64,000 bases of DNA from Allium sativum (Eukaryota > Streptophyta > Magnoliopsida > Asparagales > Amaryllidaceae): the NCBI GenBank assembly GCA_030737875.1, contig CM060924.1, positions 144,888,197 through 144,952,196 on the forward strand, written 5' to 3'. Both the position numbers and the translations under genes were made by a program. The notes below the pieces were generated by a model. That model worked only from the letters and a program-made list of their open reading frames with translations. It searched no databases and was not told the origin of the DNA. Positions within the stretch are counted from its first letter, which is position 1. Each line of letters starts with the position of its first letter. Of the stretch, positions 12,735-21,672 are shown piece by piece.

Positions 12735-13420
12735 TGATGTGTTGAAATAAAGTATATATTCATGTGTTGAATAGAATAATAATTCATGTGTTGAATAGAA
12801 GTAAAAATTCATGTGTTGGATAGAATAAAATTCATGTGTTGAATAGAATAATATTCATGTGTTGAAATAAATATATATATTCATGTGTTGAAATAAAATA
12901 TATATTCATGTGTTTAAGTAAAATAAATATTCATTTACAAATCGAAAGAATTGTTTATGCACACCGATTTGAATGATATTGATTGGGACGATAAATTTTA
13001 CACATCGCCCAACTGCACAAATAAAATATGTGTTTGATTGATTGAAACCCCACACGGGTGTTGGGATGATATTGACGTACACTAATCCAAAATGTTTAGT
13101 TGTATGTCGATCGATTGATTGACAGGCTGTTATAAGCGTTGAATATTTATATTTGATGCTTATACAGTGTAGAATGCACTCTTGATGATTATATATCGTT
13201 GCTATTATATACATGTGTTGTATGGAATGCATATAATTAACATTATATGGTAATTGATTGGGCCTCATTCCAATGGGAAATTAAGGAATATTGTGAAATG
13301 AAAATTCATGTGTTGAATGAAAGAAAATTCATGTGTTGAATAGAATAAATAGTCATGTGTTGACGATACTCATGTGTTGAGAATATTCATGTGTTGAAAC
13401 TTATGTGTGTTGAGTAAAAT
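12735..13420. repeat. TTCATGTGTTGAAT tandem array in L2, left part
   Basis: Irregular copies of TTCATGTGTTGAATA, spaced by short A-rich linkers, occur at 12735-12925 and 13298-13405, with unique sequence between. The array resumes after the Helitron at 55310-55400 and appears inverted in L3 at 61360-61600. It is therefore a property of this LTR family. Confidence 0.8.
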
Positions 13421-13621
13421 ATTTTAACAATAAAATTCTCATCTTTATCAAATATGAAAGTAGAAACTAACCGGAAATCAGTTAAGATGAATGGTTTTCT
13501 AGGTATTGATCTGATGTTGGTTTCGGCCTTCGGGGTTAATATTTAGGGAATCGTTCTCTTACTAATTTACGTTTAGAGTCTGATTAAGAAATAAACGATA
13601 TAAAATCATAATTTTTTAAAA

Positions 13622-16093
13622 TCTATACTACATTATTAAAGCTAAGTTAGTCATTCTTGATTCTCAGCCCTCCTCAAATGTCTCCCTCTAAGGCGTTGAC
13701 AGTGTATTTTGATGTTAAATCGGCTTTTCTTTTTGTGAGGCAATTCTATTAAGTTTCTTTTCATCTTCTTGCTGGGTAACCCTTATTGGAATTTGACGTC
13801 TACTGGCCATTGCCATTATGTCTTCTGCTCCAGCATTTTTACCGCTCTTCTTAATCCATAAAAATTCCCGTCTCTCTTCATTCTTTGCAACCCCTCACCA
13901 AAATCATCTATTTATTCCCCATAGCTTTACTTACTAACCTATATCTTACGAGCTTTAAGTCGGTATGCCTAGCACTGTATCATCTTCTGCCTTCTTCGAT
14001 TTCATGCTCCTAAACATTAATTGTGGTCAATTTCGGCTTTGTAGTGTTGTCGCCTTTCCAGTAATAGTATGCTTTATTAAACCATACAATCTTAATTTTT
14101 TTTATTTTAGCATTATTTTTGTTTTCTCTTATTGAATTATGTTCTCAGTTAATTGACCTAGAAAAATTCGATTCGATTTCCTCTGAAGAAACGAACTTTC
14201 TGGGGAAGTCATTATTTTTATTTGTGATTCAATTTTGGGTATGATTTGCATATGATATGTCTACACATAATAATTTATTTTACTGGTGCTGCTCTGGTTT
14301 TTTTAGATAACAACCATTGCTGTACTGCTATTTGTGTCACTGCTGTTTTTAGTATTAATTAACTTAGTGTCAAATGGTTAATTGCTAAATTTATGCTTAA
14401 CATAACTTTATAGTGACTTTAATTTGTGCATGAATTAAACTTGATTTGTTAGGTTCTATATTTATGCTTCATTTGCTATAGATGTATTTTTCCTAAATCC
14501 AATAATTTCCGCATGAATATCAGTTCAAGCCCCTGCCTATGGCAGTTTTTCTCAACCCCAATGAGTAAGATACAATTTACTCAATAATTCTTATTACAAA
14601 CCCTGCTTTATAATAAAGCAATACATAAATATTTCTTCTTTTGAGTCTGTTTAAGCATCTTGAATAAATGTTAATAATTTGTTCCAATTGCCCACACAGT
14701 TTATTCTTTCTTGATGCAGTAATGTAGAGGGTTCATGCCTTGATTCATGTACAAGTTCATCTGGGATTCTGAATATGCACTAATATGCCTTTTAGGCCCT
14801 TTTCTAGAATTCAAAATTTTCAACATCATATTGCTTATGTGTATATTTTCCTACGATAATTGGTATGCTAATTTATATGCTGGCATCAATCAATACATTA
14901 CGATCAATCAAAGATTGTTTTACCAAGTATAAATATTGTTATTACACAAAACATGCCATGGGAGTAACAAAATTGATTAACATGCAAAGCACTGACATTG
15001 GATAGACGCAGATCTACTTTACTTCAGGCTGAAGAAGACACTGAAACGAAGAAAACATTTTGTGAGTTTATAGCTCTTTCTATTAAACATTTTTTTTTTC
15101 ATGATTTCTGAAATAGTATAAAATAATGTACTTTAGCACATATTTAATACAACATAAAGTTTATAGTTCGTAACATGTTTTCCATCTCCAAATAAAGAGT
15201 AGTCTAAAAGGGTAGACTGTTGGGAATCAGATTTGCCATGTAGCTTGAACAGTTGAGTGATAAGTCATGAATTTATAAAAGAAATGTTAATAATAAATAT
15301 AAAATTTGTTGTCGATATTTATTCATGTTTTCATAGTTTTTGGCACAACGAAAGAATGATATTTTACAAGGAGATTTACTATTTTACATTTCAGCATAGC
15401 ATTTGAATCTTCTCTTTTTATTTCATTCCATACTGAATTCAAATAATACTCATGGTAGGTTAAATATTGAGAATCACTATTGCAAGCTAGAAGGATACAG
15501 GAGACTGAGATTGGTCATTGTTAAATGGGTAAATTTAGTTCATTTGTTCCCTATGCCTATTTGAATTTTATGTATAGAAATCTTTGTTTGTTACTAAAAC
15601 TTTTTCTCCGCTATTCCTATAATTATATGTATATTGTGCAATTAATAACATGAGTTATAACTTCCATGTAATGTCCACTAACAACATTTCAAGGAATGTA
15701 TGTGACCCATTTTTCAAGCTAACTGTCATTTTTTTATAGAAAATCTGTTATCATTTTGAAATTTGATTGTGTATAAATTAAAATCCATATGTACCTGTTT
15801 CAACAAGTAGTGGATACTCAGCTGAAAAAAAGGATTAGTGCAAAGACTTTCATCTCATTTTGGATGTTTTGCTGCTTAAAGAATGACATCATGTTTGAGT
15901 TCAAGCTTTAACAGAAAAAAATGTTTTCACATCTTGCTTATGCATTCTAATTGAAGCAAATATATTTCCCACCTTTAGATTTGGGATTTGAAAACTTACT
16001 CCAATGATTATTTTATACTATTTTGTATTACTTTGGTGGTTTTACTTCATGATGTTTGTCTTACAAAAAATGTGTTTACAATTTTTTTTAATA
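13622..16093 (+). mobile_element. Helitron body, first segment
   Basis: AT-rich, intron-like sequence with no long frame. A few short stretches look more exon-like, such as 15005-15060, where a frame reads TLLQAEEDTETKKTF before a GTGAGT-type site. They may be captured gene fragments, but I recognise none of them. The small frames at 14747 and 16004 are not supported as genes. Confidence 0.45.
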
Positions 16094-17435
16094 GGATTAA
16101 TTGACATAAATAATCCAAAGTTTAACCGGTCCGCCCATATTAATCCCAAGTTTGCATTATTTAAAAATAATCCCAAGTTTGGGGGTGTCTTCCCATATTG
16201 ATCTCTGTAACTTGGTGACCTGTTACAACCGGTTTCAACTTTTCATTTTCCCAAATCAATTGTGAATTCATGTTTCTTGTTCGTTCTTCAGCTCTTTTTC
16301 GTTTCTCAATTGGAGATCAATGTTAAAAAAAACACTTCTGTTTCTGCTTGCAAAATTTCCCAACTTTTACTCAAAATTGTTTAAACTAGAAATCACAAAT
16401 CTGCGTAAAGACAAATCACGCAAAACAGTTAACGTAGAAATCAATATTGAAAGCGATTCCGATTGGGATTTGGATGAATTCGGGGAATCACAAATGGTAA
16501 TCTCGATTTCAATCTGGTGGTCGGTGAATTTGATGGCGCGACTCGGTACGGATTTCGAATGGTTGATGAAGGCGGCTTGATTGTATGGCGATTGGATGCG
16601 AATTTGCACTCGGAATGTGGTGGTTTGCATTTGAGGACTTTGTTCGGAGAGCTGTTGCTGAGGGTGGTGTTGGTGTGTATGGTACTGGTGCAATAGGATT
16701 TGAGTGGTTTTTCAGGTGGTGTTATGTTTGAAGTGAGCAGGAAGAGTATGTTGGAAGGGTTTACGCTGATGTATGGGGACTATGTAATGTAGGAGATTTG
16801 GTTGTGGTGAAAACTGGACAGAGGACGGTTGTTGTGGGTGATGTAGTGGATGTGAATTTGTGTTGTAGGAAGTTACAGGGAGGAGGAGGCAGTGGTATGA
16901 AGTTGTGTTGGGTGACCTTGAAGTTGGTTTGGGACTGTTTTGTGATGTTGATGATTGTTTGAGTTTAATGAAGATGGTGAGCTTGGGTAAACTGCGGATA
17001 TGGTGGTGTTGTTCCGAAAGAAGCTGCGAATATAGTGGTGTTGTCTATGGTTTGCGTCTACAGTTGAATAGTGGCAGTGCAGTTCTTTATTTATGACTAG
17101 GATTGAAGAACAAGAAAACAAATTTCATGAAGTTTCTATTATTTATGGCGCAGGCGGTTCTTGTTTTTAATTTTGAGAAAGAGGGAAATATGACAACTCT
17201 GATTTTTAGAAGCGGTCGTTTGGAGGAAGTAAAAAGAAAGGCAGACAGAAGAGAAGCGGAGGAGAAGAAGAAATGTAAAGGAGGCAGGGTGGAAACCTGC
17301 TATAGCAGGTCATTGGGGAAATGGGATCAATTTGGGAAGGCACCCCCCAAACTTGGGATTATTTTTAAATAACGTAAACTTGAGATTAATATGGGCGGAC
17401 CGGTTAAACTTTGGATTATTTATGTCAATTAATCC
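16094..17435. mobile_element. Non-autonomous Mutator-like element (1342 bp)
   Basis: The ends are inverted repeats starting GGATTAATTGACATAAATAA. They match almost perfectly for about 100 bp and recognisably for about 150 bp (5' arm 16094-16240, 3' arm 17290-17435). A 9-bp target duplication TTTTTAATA lies at 16085-16093 and 17436-17444. Long inverted repeats plus a 9-bp duplication are the signature of Mutator-like elements. The inside is richer in G than the surroundings and has several overlapping short frames (16320, 16367 minus, 16905, 17103), none with transposase features. It could be a captured host fragment of the Pack-MULE kind, but its source is not recognised. Confidence 0.85.
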
Positions 17436-17512
17436 TTTTTAATATATGCAGTGATTCAATTTTTGGTTGTTACTTTTCGAAATTATCTTACGTATTTGGC
17501 CTTTCGCATTTG

Positions 17513-17517
<5 letters not shown>

Positions 17518-17567
<50 letters not shown>
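17518..17567. repeat. (TA)n microsatellite
   Basis: About 50 bp of uninterrupted AT repeats directly border the first short repeat of the cluster. Confidence 0.9.
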
Positions 17568-17571
<4 letters not shown>

Positions 17572-17704
17572 CAGGTTCGAGAGCACCTTAAACAGTGCAG
17601 CACCCCAAATGCCCCTCAATCTCCACCAAGTATTTCACATTCTCTCTCCTTCCACTCACTCTCTCACTTCCCACTCACATTCTTTAATATAAACGGGTGG
17701 CAAC
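17568..17704 (-). mobile_element. Microsatellite-flanked short repeat, copy M1 (inverted, truncated)
   Basis: Read on the minus strand this resembles copies M2 and M4: the AGCACC and GTGCAGCACCCC words, then CCACCAAGTATTTCACATTCT and a run of CTCTCTCC. It breaks off at the start of the foldback element at 17705. Left neighbour is a TA microsatellite. No coding capacity. Confidence 0.55.
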
Positions 17705-17871
17705 GTTCCGCTACTCCTCTTATATTGCACGTGAACTGTCCCGCTGAATCTTAGCCATTTATTCCCCCACTCATTCTCTCTCTTTGCACTAACAAAGAGA
17801 ATGAGTGGAGGGAATGAGTGGTTGAGATTCAGGGCAAGACCTCACGTGCAATATAAGAGGTGTAGCGGAAC
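17705..17871. mobile_element. Foldback element (MITE-like), 167 bp
   Basis: Two arms of about 80 bp are near-perfect reverse complements, with GTTCCGCTAC at the left end and GTAGCGGAAC at the right end. The centre is CTTTGCACTAACAAAGA. Few mismatches and small bulges interrupt the stem. Such a structure is typical of foldback MITEs, and a transcript would form a long hairpin. No clear target duplication could be fixed because the flanks are parts of other short repeats. Confidence 0.75.
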
Positions 17872-17887
17872 TCTCCCCATTATATAT

Positions 17888-18065
17888 ATATGAGGAGGGT
17901 TCCATGACACCCCTATTTGGGAGCACCCCAAATATGTCACACATTTATATTAAACAAAGTTAGTGGGAGGAGAGAGGGTTAGTCGAAGGAGAGAGAAACA
18001 GAAATATGTGGTGGAAATCAAGGGGCTAAAGGGGTGCTGCACTATTTGGGGTGCTCTTGATCCTA
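17888..18065 (+). mobile_element. Microsatellite-flanked short repeat, copy M2
   Basis: It starts at GAGGAGGGTTCCATGACACC and ends GGTGCTCTTGATCCTATC, where a CT run begins. Near its ends are the inverted words AGCACCCCAAAT (about 17920) and ATTTGGGGTGCT (about 18042). The inside is A/G-rich (GTTAGTGGGAGGAGAGAGGG). The left flank is a short TA run and the right flank is CT followed by TA. The pattern recalls rice Micron elements, which reside in TA microsatellites. It is non-coding. Confidence 0.65.

Positions 18066-18138
<73 letters not shown>
18066..18138. repeat. (CT)n(TA)n compound microsatellite
   Basis: About 25 bp of CT repeats pass directly into about 48 bp of TA repeats between copies M2 and M3. 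Confidence 0.9.
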
Positions 18139-18141
<3 letters not shown>

Positions 18142-18304
18142 GCAAGCATTCGGTTGCACCCAAAAAGTAGAGCACTTCATTTGCCTCTTGATTTCAACCT
18201 CTCCTTTATATTAAAGAATATAGTGGAGGGAGAGAGAAAAAATGATTGTGTGGTGGAAAAGAAGAAGGCCAAAGGAATGCTCCACTGTTTGAGGTGCCAC
18301 CGAA
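18139..18304 (+). mobile_element. Microsatellite-flanked short repeat, copy M3 (diverged)
   Basis: A diverged relative of M2 with the same layout: a GCACCCAAAAAGTAGAGCAC end, a GTGGAGGGAGAGAG core, a GTGTGGTGGAAAAGAAG block, and a GCTCCACTGTTTGAGGTGCC end. Flanked by TA on the left and CT/TA on the right. Confidence 0.55.
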
Positions 18305-18305
18305 C

Positions 18306-18389
<84 letters not shown>
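18305..18389. repeat. Palindromic (CT)n(TA)n(GA)n microsatellite
   Basis: A CT run, a TA run and a GA run follow one another, so the whole 85-bp tract is its own reverse complement. It separates M3 from M4. Confidence 0.9.
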
Positions 18390-18614
18390 GAGGGTTCCTT
18401 TAACACCTCGTAATTCTGTTAATATTAATATTTACAAATTAAAAAATAACTAATCTCAGACGTGAGAATTGTGGAAAACGGGTTGCGCCATTGTGTTCGT
18501 CTCGGAATTCTAGTGGAGATAGAGTCCGAGTTTGCGGGAAACGAGTACCGGATGAAAGAGTTATGGACGAACGAAGTTTGGTGGAAAAGTAGAAAAATAA
18601 TAATAATAAATGCA

Positions 18615-18639
18615 CTAGCGCACTTGGGAAGTGCGCCAG
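18615..18639. promoter_or_regulatory. Inverted repeat in U3 of element A
   Basis: Arms of 11 bp (CTAGCGCACTT and AAGTGCGCCAG) surround GGG, about 200 bp upstream of the TATA box. One arm has a single mismatch here; the 3' LTR copy at 26071-26095 has its mismatch in the other arm, so the ancestor was probably perfect. Regulatory function is inferred. Confidence 0.5.
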
Positions 18640-18841
18640 TACATATTTACACTGGCACACCTGCCAAGTCCGCCCAGGCCGAGGCTGGAGCCTGCACAGC
18701 TTTCTGGTTCAGGCCGACCCATGTTGTTGAGTCCATTCTGACTCCTTGCTGAGTCATTAGGGCTGACTCATCACCCTATCATAATTAAATGGTTTTGATT
18801 AACCCTAAGAACATCCGACGGCTTAAATTAATTTATAACTC

Positions 18842-18849
18842 TATAAAAA
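18842..18849 (+). promoter_or_regulatory. TATA box of element A 5' LTR
   Basis: TATAAAAA precedes a CA-rich leader (CCCTATACACAAACCCTAAA), as in many plant LTR promoters. Transcription would start near 18875. The same box is at 26298-26305 in the 3' LTR. Confidence 0.6.
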
Positions 18850-19880
18850 GACCCCTATACACAAACCCTAAATCAGAAAATAAACAAAGACCATGGCCGT
18901 CATGCTGATATTTTGAGACCTAGAGCAACCGCCATCAAATTAAAGATAAAGAACAACAACCAAATCAGAACTACCCAACCCTAACATCGATTCTTCATCA
19001 AAAGAGCACTAATTCGACTCTCTTTCTTCTATACTTGTGAGTATGATAGTCTTAACAAGATTATTATCATTTTAATTAGGTTAAGTCATGAATGGATTGT
19101 GAGTAGATGATGTGAATTGACATATGCTATCATGTATGTTATTAATCCTATGCTATGTGGTGATGATATACTATATGTTGTAAATCATGCTATGATGATT
19201 TTATGTATGTTGAAAGTTTCTATGCTAAGTGGCGATGAATCATACATGTAAAAAGCCATGATGTTACTATCTATGCTAGTTAGTTCATATTAATTTAATC
19301 ATCATGTTTGGGCTATGTTGATCTATATGACAAGTTACATATGTTGATTAGAAAAGTTATGAACATATGCCATGACATCTATTATGACATCTAGAACTAT
19401 GCTATGATATATGTGAGATCCTATGCTAGTTCACACCGTCATTATGTTGCCTAAAAACCCCATATGCAAGTTTATGTATAGATTTGGGCTATGATCATAT
19501 CATGTGAATTGTGACATTTAACAAGTTGACACCTTTTGATCCTTAACATGTGTAATTTATGCAAGTTTCACCCCTATCATGATTAGATTTATTTTATTGT
19601 CTATATGTTAATTTGGCTTTCTGCTGTGCGTTAGACTATTCAAGTCTAGCCTATATTATGCGTTGAATAAGCGAACGTATAAACGTGGGGGTAGGGGTAA
19701 TATTAAGGATTTAATAATAAGATGTTGGGTGCAATTGATATGATTTTGCATACCATGAATGGATGACCATAATTGAGTCAATTATGGACATCAATAAAAG
19801 TGGACTTAATTAATAATTTTGATAGGGAATTATTAAAACTGGGGTAAAAGATTGAAAGTTGTCAATCAATGCTTAGGACA

Positions 19881-20089
19881 CGAGGTTGGACTCGTTTGTG
19901 ACGTAAACCTGCCCGGAACCGCCAGGCAATCCAGTGGTCACAAATGTCAGCCCAATGTGAGAGGTCCTAGGCCTAAACTAAAGCATAACAGTTGTAAAGA
20001 CACGAGGTTAGACTCTTTTATGGTGTAAGACTGCCCGGACCCGCCCGACAAATCCAGCTGCCATAAATGCCAGTCTAATGTGAGAGGTC
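19881..20089 (+). repeat. Duplicated module with CCCGG core, element A 5' LTR
   Basis: Two copies (19881-19967 and 20003-20089) each run from CGAGGTT(G/A)GACT through CTGCCCGGA(A/C)CCGCC to CAATGTGAGAGGTC or CTAATGTGAGAGGTC. Complementary words inside each copy (TTGTGA with TCACAA, CCGG with CCGG) could fold. The 3' LTR copies are at 27336-27423 and 27459-27545. Confidence 0.8.
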
Positions 20090-20613
20090 TTTACGAGGTT
20101 ATGGCCTGAATGAATTAAGAAATACTTAACCAGATAAACATGTAAAGTGGGACATGGGGGTTAAGTAGGTGCCTTGGGTGGCATGAGGAATATAGTGGGT
20201 GCCCTTAGTGGCTTGTGAAATACGATTAGTAAGACTTAACCAAACACACATGTAAATGAACATGACTAAGAGGGTTAAGTGGGATATATTAATGACAAGC
20301 TTAGGTGGGTAGCTTGTGGGGGCCCATTTCAACCAGTATCCCAAAAGTATCTTTGTGGGCTCGACCCAAGTCGAGGACATGACATGCATACTGGGCTTGA
20401 CTATAAGAGGCCAAAACGGGGAGCGGTGGCAACGCAAGTCCAATGGGTTTCATATGCGTGTGTGGACCCTGGCTGGTAAGTAAGACGTTGTTGCATCATG
20501 TAGGTATAAGCCGTGCATTCTCAGTTGTATCGGGTTGCCACTTTAGGGGAGTGATACACCCCCACTATGGGGCCAGCACGGGTATCTACGAGTAGCGAGC
20601 CGATCGAATGTGG

Positions 20614-20920
20614 GTAGTGGGGTACACCTAGTGGAGATAGGGGCAGACGACACCTATGTAGTCAGCTAGGATTACATGAAGTTACTTATAAAATTTCTAA
20701 GAGTGTAGTGGGGTACACCTAGTGGAGATAGGGGCAGACGGCACCTATGTAGTCAGCTAGAGGTACGTAAGGCTATTTATATTGTTTCTGTGTGAAGCAA
20801 GTGGGATCAACCTTTAGGGTGACTGGTGCGGTGCAGTGAAGTAATGTGCGGTGCAGTGTGGTAATGTGCAGTGTAGTAATGTGTGGTGCAGTGTAGTAAT
20901 GTGCGGTGCAGTATAGTAAT
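20614..20920. repeat. Tandem repeats near the U5 side of element A 5' LTR
   Basis: Two copies of a block of about 90 bp beginning GTAGTGGGGTACACCTAGTG (20614, 20705) are followed by a 20-bp tandem array, unit GTGCGGTGCAGTGTAGTAAT, at 20826-20920. The array has about five units here and about four in the 3' LTR (28281-28360), so copy number changed after insertion. Confidence 0.8.
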
Positions 20921-21078
20921 TATTCGTTAGTAATTAGGTATGCCTTTACCGTTATTTTTAACGTTATCTTAAACGCTATCTTTATCTTCCTAAGAGTTCA
21001 TAGACATTTACTTGTCTTCCAGCTTATGCCTTAGTCTAGTTATTTTGATAATAGTATTGTTAGAATTATCATACTCGC

Positions 21079-21094
21079 CAGACTTTATGTCTGA
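21079..21094 (+). promoter_or_regulatory. Hairpin at putative branch point, element A 5' LTR
   Basis: CAGAC (21079-21083), loop TTTAT, GTCTG (21089-21093), then A at 21094, so the 3' arm plus AC reads CTGAC. The 3' LTR copy at 28520-28534 is identical. Element B and the L family have CAGTC/GACTG at the same place. Confidence 0.6.
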
Positions 21095-21476
21095 CCCCCT
21101 CCATTTCTATCCTTTTCCCCCTCCAGGTCCTCAGGTTGGGCCCAGTTCTAGTGGAGTTTGATTGGATTGCTCATCTCTCTTTGGAAAGCTTGGACCGTTG
21201 AAGTAAAGTCCAGCTTGTTATCTTCTTTAATGGCTATTTGTGTAATGGGATTATGTATTTTGTTTTTATGAAGATGGATAATGTACTTGACTCTGATAAA
21301 TAGTTTTGTGATGTAATAAACATGTTTCCACTGCAATAAAATGAAGCTTTAGTTTTCAAGTACTACTTATTATCTGTCTTGTTGTAATTTTACTATTCTA
21401 TATTCACTTATAACCTCCATTGAAAGTTAATGCATTCCCTTTGTGAGTGACATTAATGGACGTGGGGTGTTACACG

Positions 21477-21488
21477 TGGTATCAGAGC
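21477..21488 (+). other. Primer-binding site of element A
   Basis: TGGTATCAGAGC lies two bases after the 5' LTR end and is complementary to the 3' end of plant initiator-Met tRNA. This fixes the element as plus-strand and confirms the LTR boundary. Confidence 0.95.
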
Positions 21489-21672
21489 TTAAGGTTACCA
21501 GAACAAATAAAAATACTTTAGAAAAATAGTTATTTTTGGAAGAAATGTTTTCAAAAACATGTTTTAATGAGAAATTTAAAGAGGAAGTTTTTATGAAAAA
21601 CATAATCCCCAATAGCCATATATCTTTATCCTTCGAATTCTCCATTTTGAATCTTTCCTTTTTCGTTTCAGC

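Larger units (their letters stand above)
10879..13621 (+). mobile_element. L2 5' LTR, first part (U3, leader and start of array)
   Basis: The LTR starts TGTAACAACCCGG inside the copia RT fragment. This is the start type of L1 and L3 in plus orientation. The segment holds repeated modules with TTTCGACGAAACCACTTTTG-type text, an AT microsatellite, a GC-rich leader with a splice donor-like site, and the TTCATGTGTTGAAT array. It ends at A13621, directly before the Helitron TC end, and resumes at 55291. The three L2 parts total about 6.1 kb, in line with 6.9 kb for L1 and 5.3 kb for L3. Confidence 0.75.
19037..21126 (+). other. Putative intron inside element A 5' LTR
   Basis: The donor CTT|GTGAGTATG follows the leader. 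The acceptor is a pyrimidine run, TATCCTTTTCCCCCTCCAG, ending at 21126. A CTGAC branch-point-like word (A at 21094) lies 32 nt upstream of the AG, at the foot of the hairpin CAGAC-TTTAT-GTCTG. Equivalent sites occur in the 3' LTR (26493-28567) and in elements B and C. Splicing has not been shown; this is inference from conserved signals. Confidence 0.45.
18399..21474 (+). repeat. Element A 5' LTR
   Basis: It starts TTTAACACCTCG, so the usual TG has become TT; the 3' LTR keeps TGTAACACCCCG. It ends GGGGTGTTACA. In order it holds: a GCGGGAAA word at 18534, an 11-bp-arm inverted repeat at 18615, TATAAAAA at 18842, a donor-like GTGAGT at 19037, two modules with a CCCGG core (19881, 20003), two copies of a block of about 90 bp (20614, 20705), a 20-bp tandem array (20826-20920), a hairpin with CTGAC (21079) and a pyrimidine tract with AG at 21126. 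Confidence 0.9.

Noticed and set aside
17411..18406. Frames encoding long YIYIYI runs
   Set aside because: They are translations of TA microsatellites on either strand and have no codon signal beyond the repeat.
20126..20479. Small overlapping frames in element A LTR (105 and 66 residues)
   Set aside because: Both lie between the CCCGG modules and the U5 repeats in the LTR, recur in the 3' LTR with changes typical of noncoding sequence, and have no domain.
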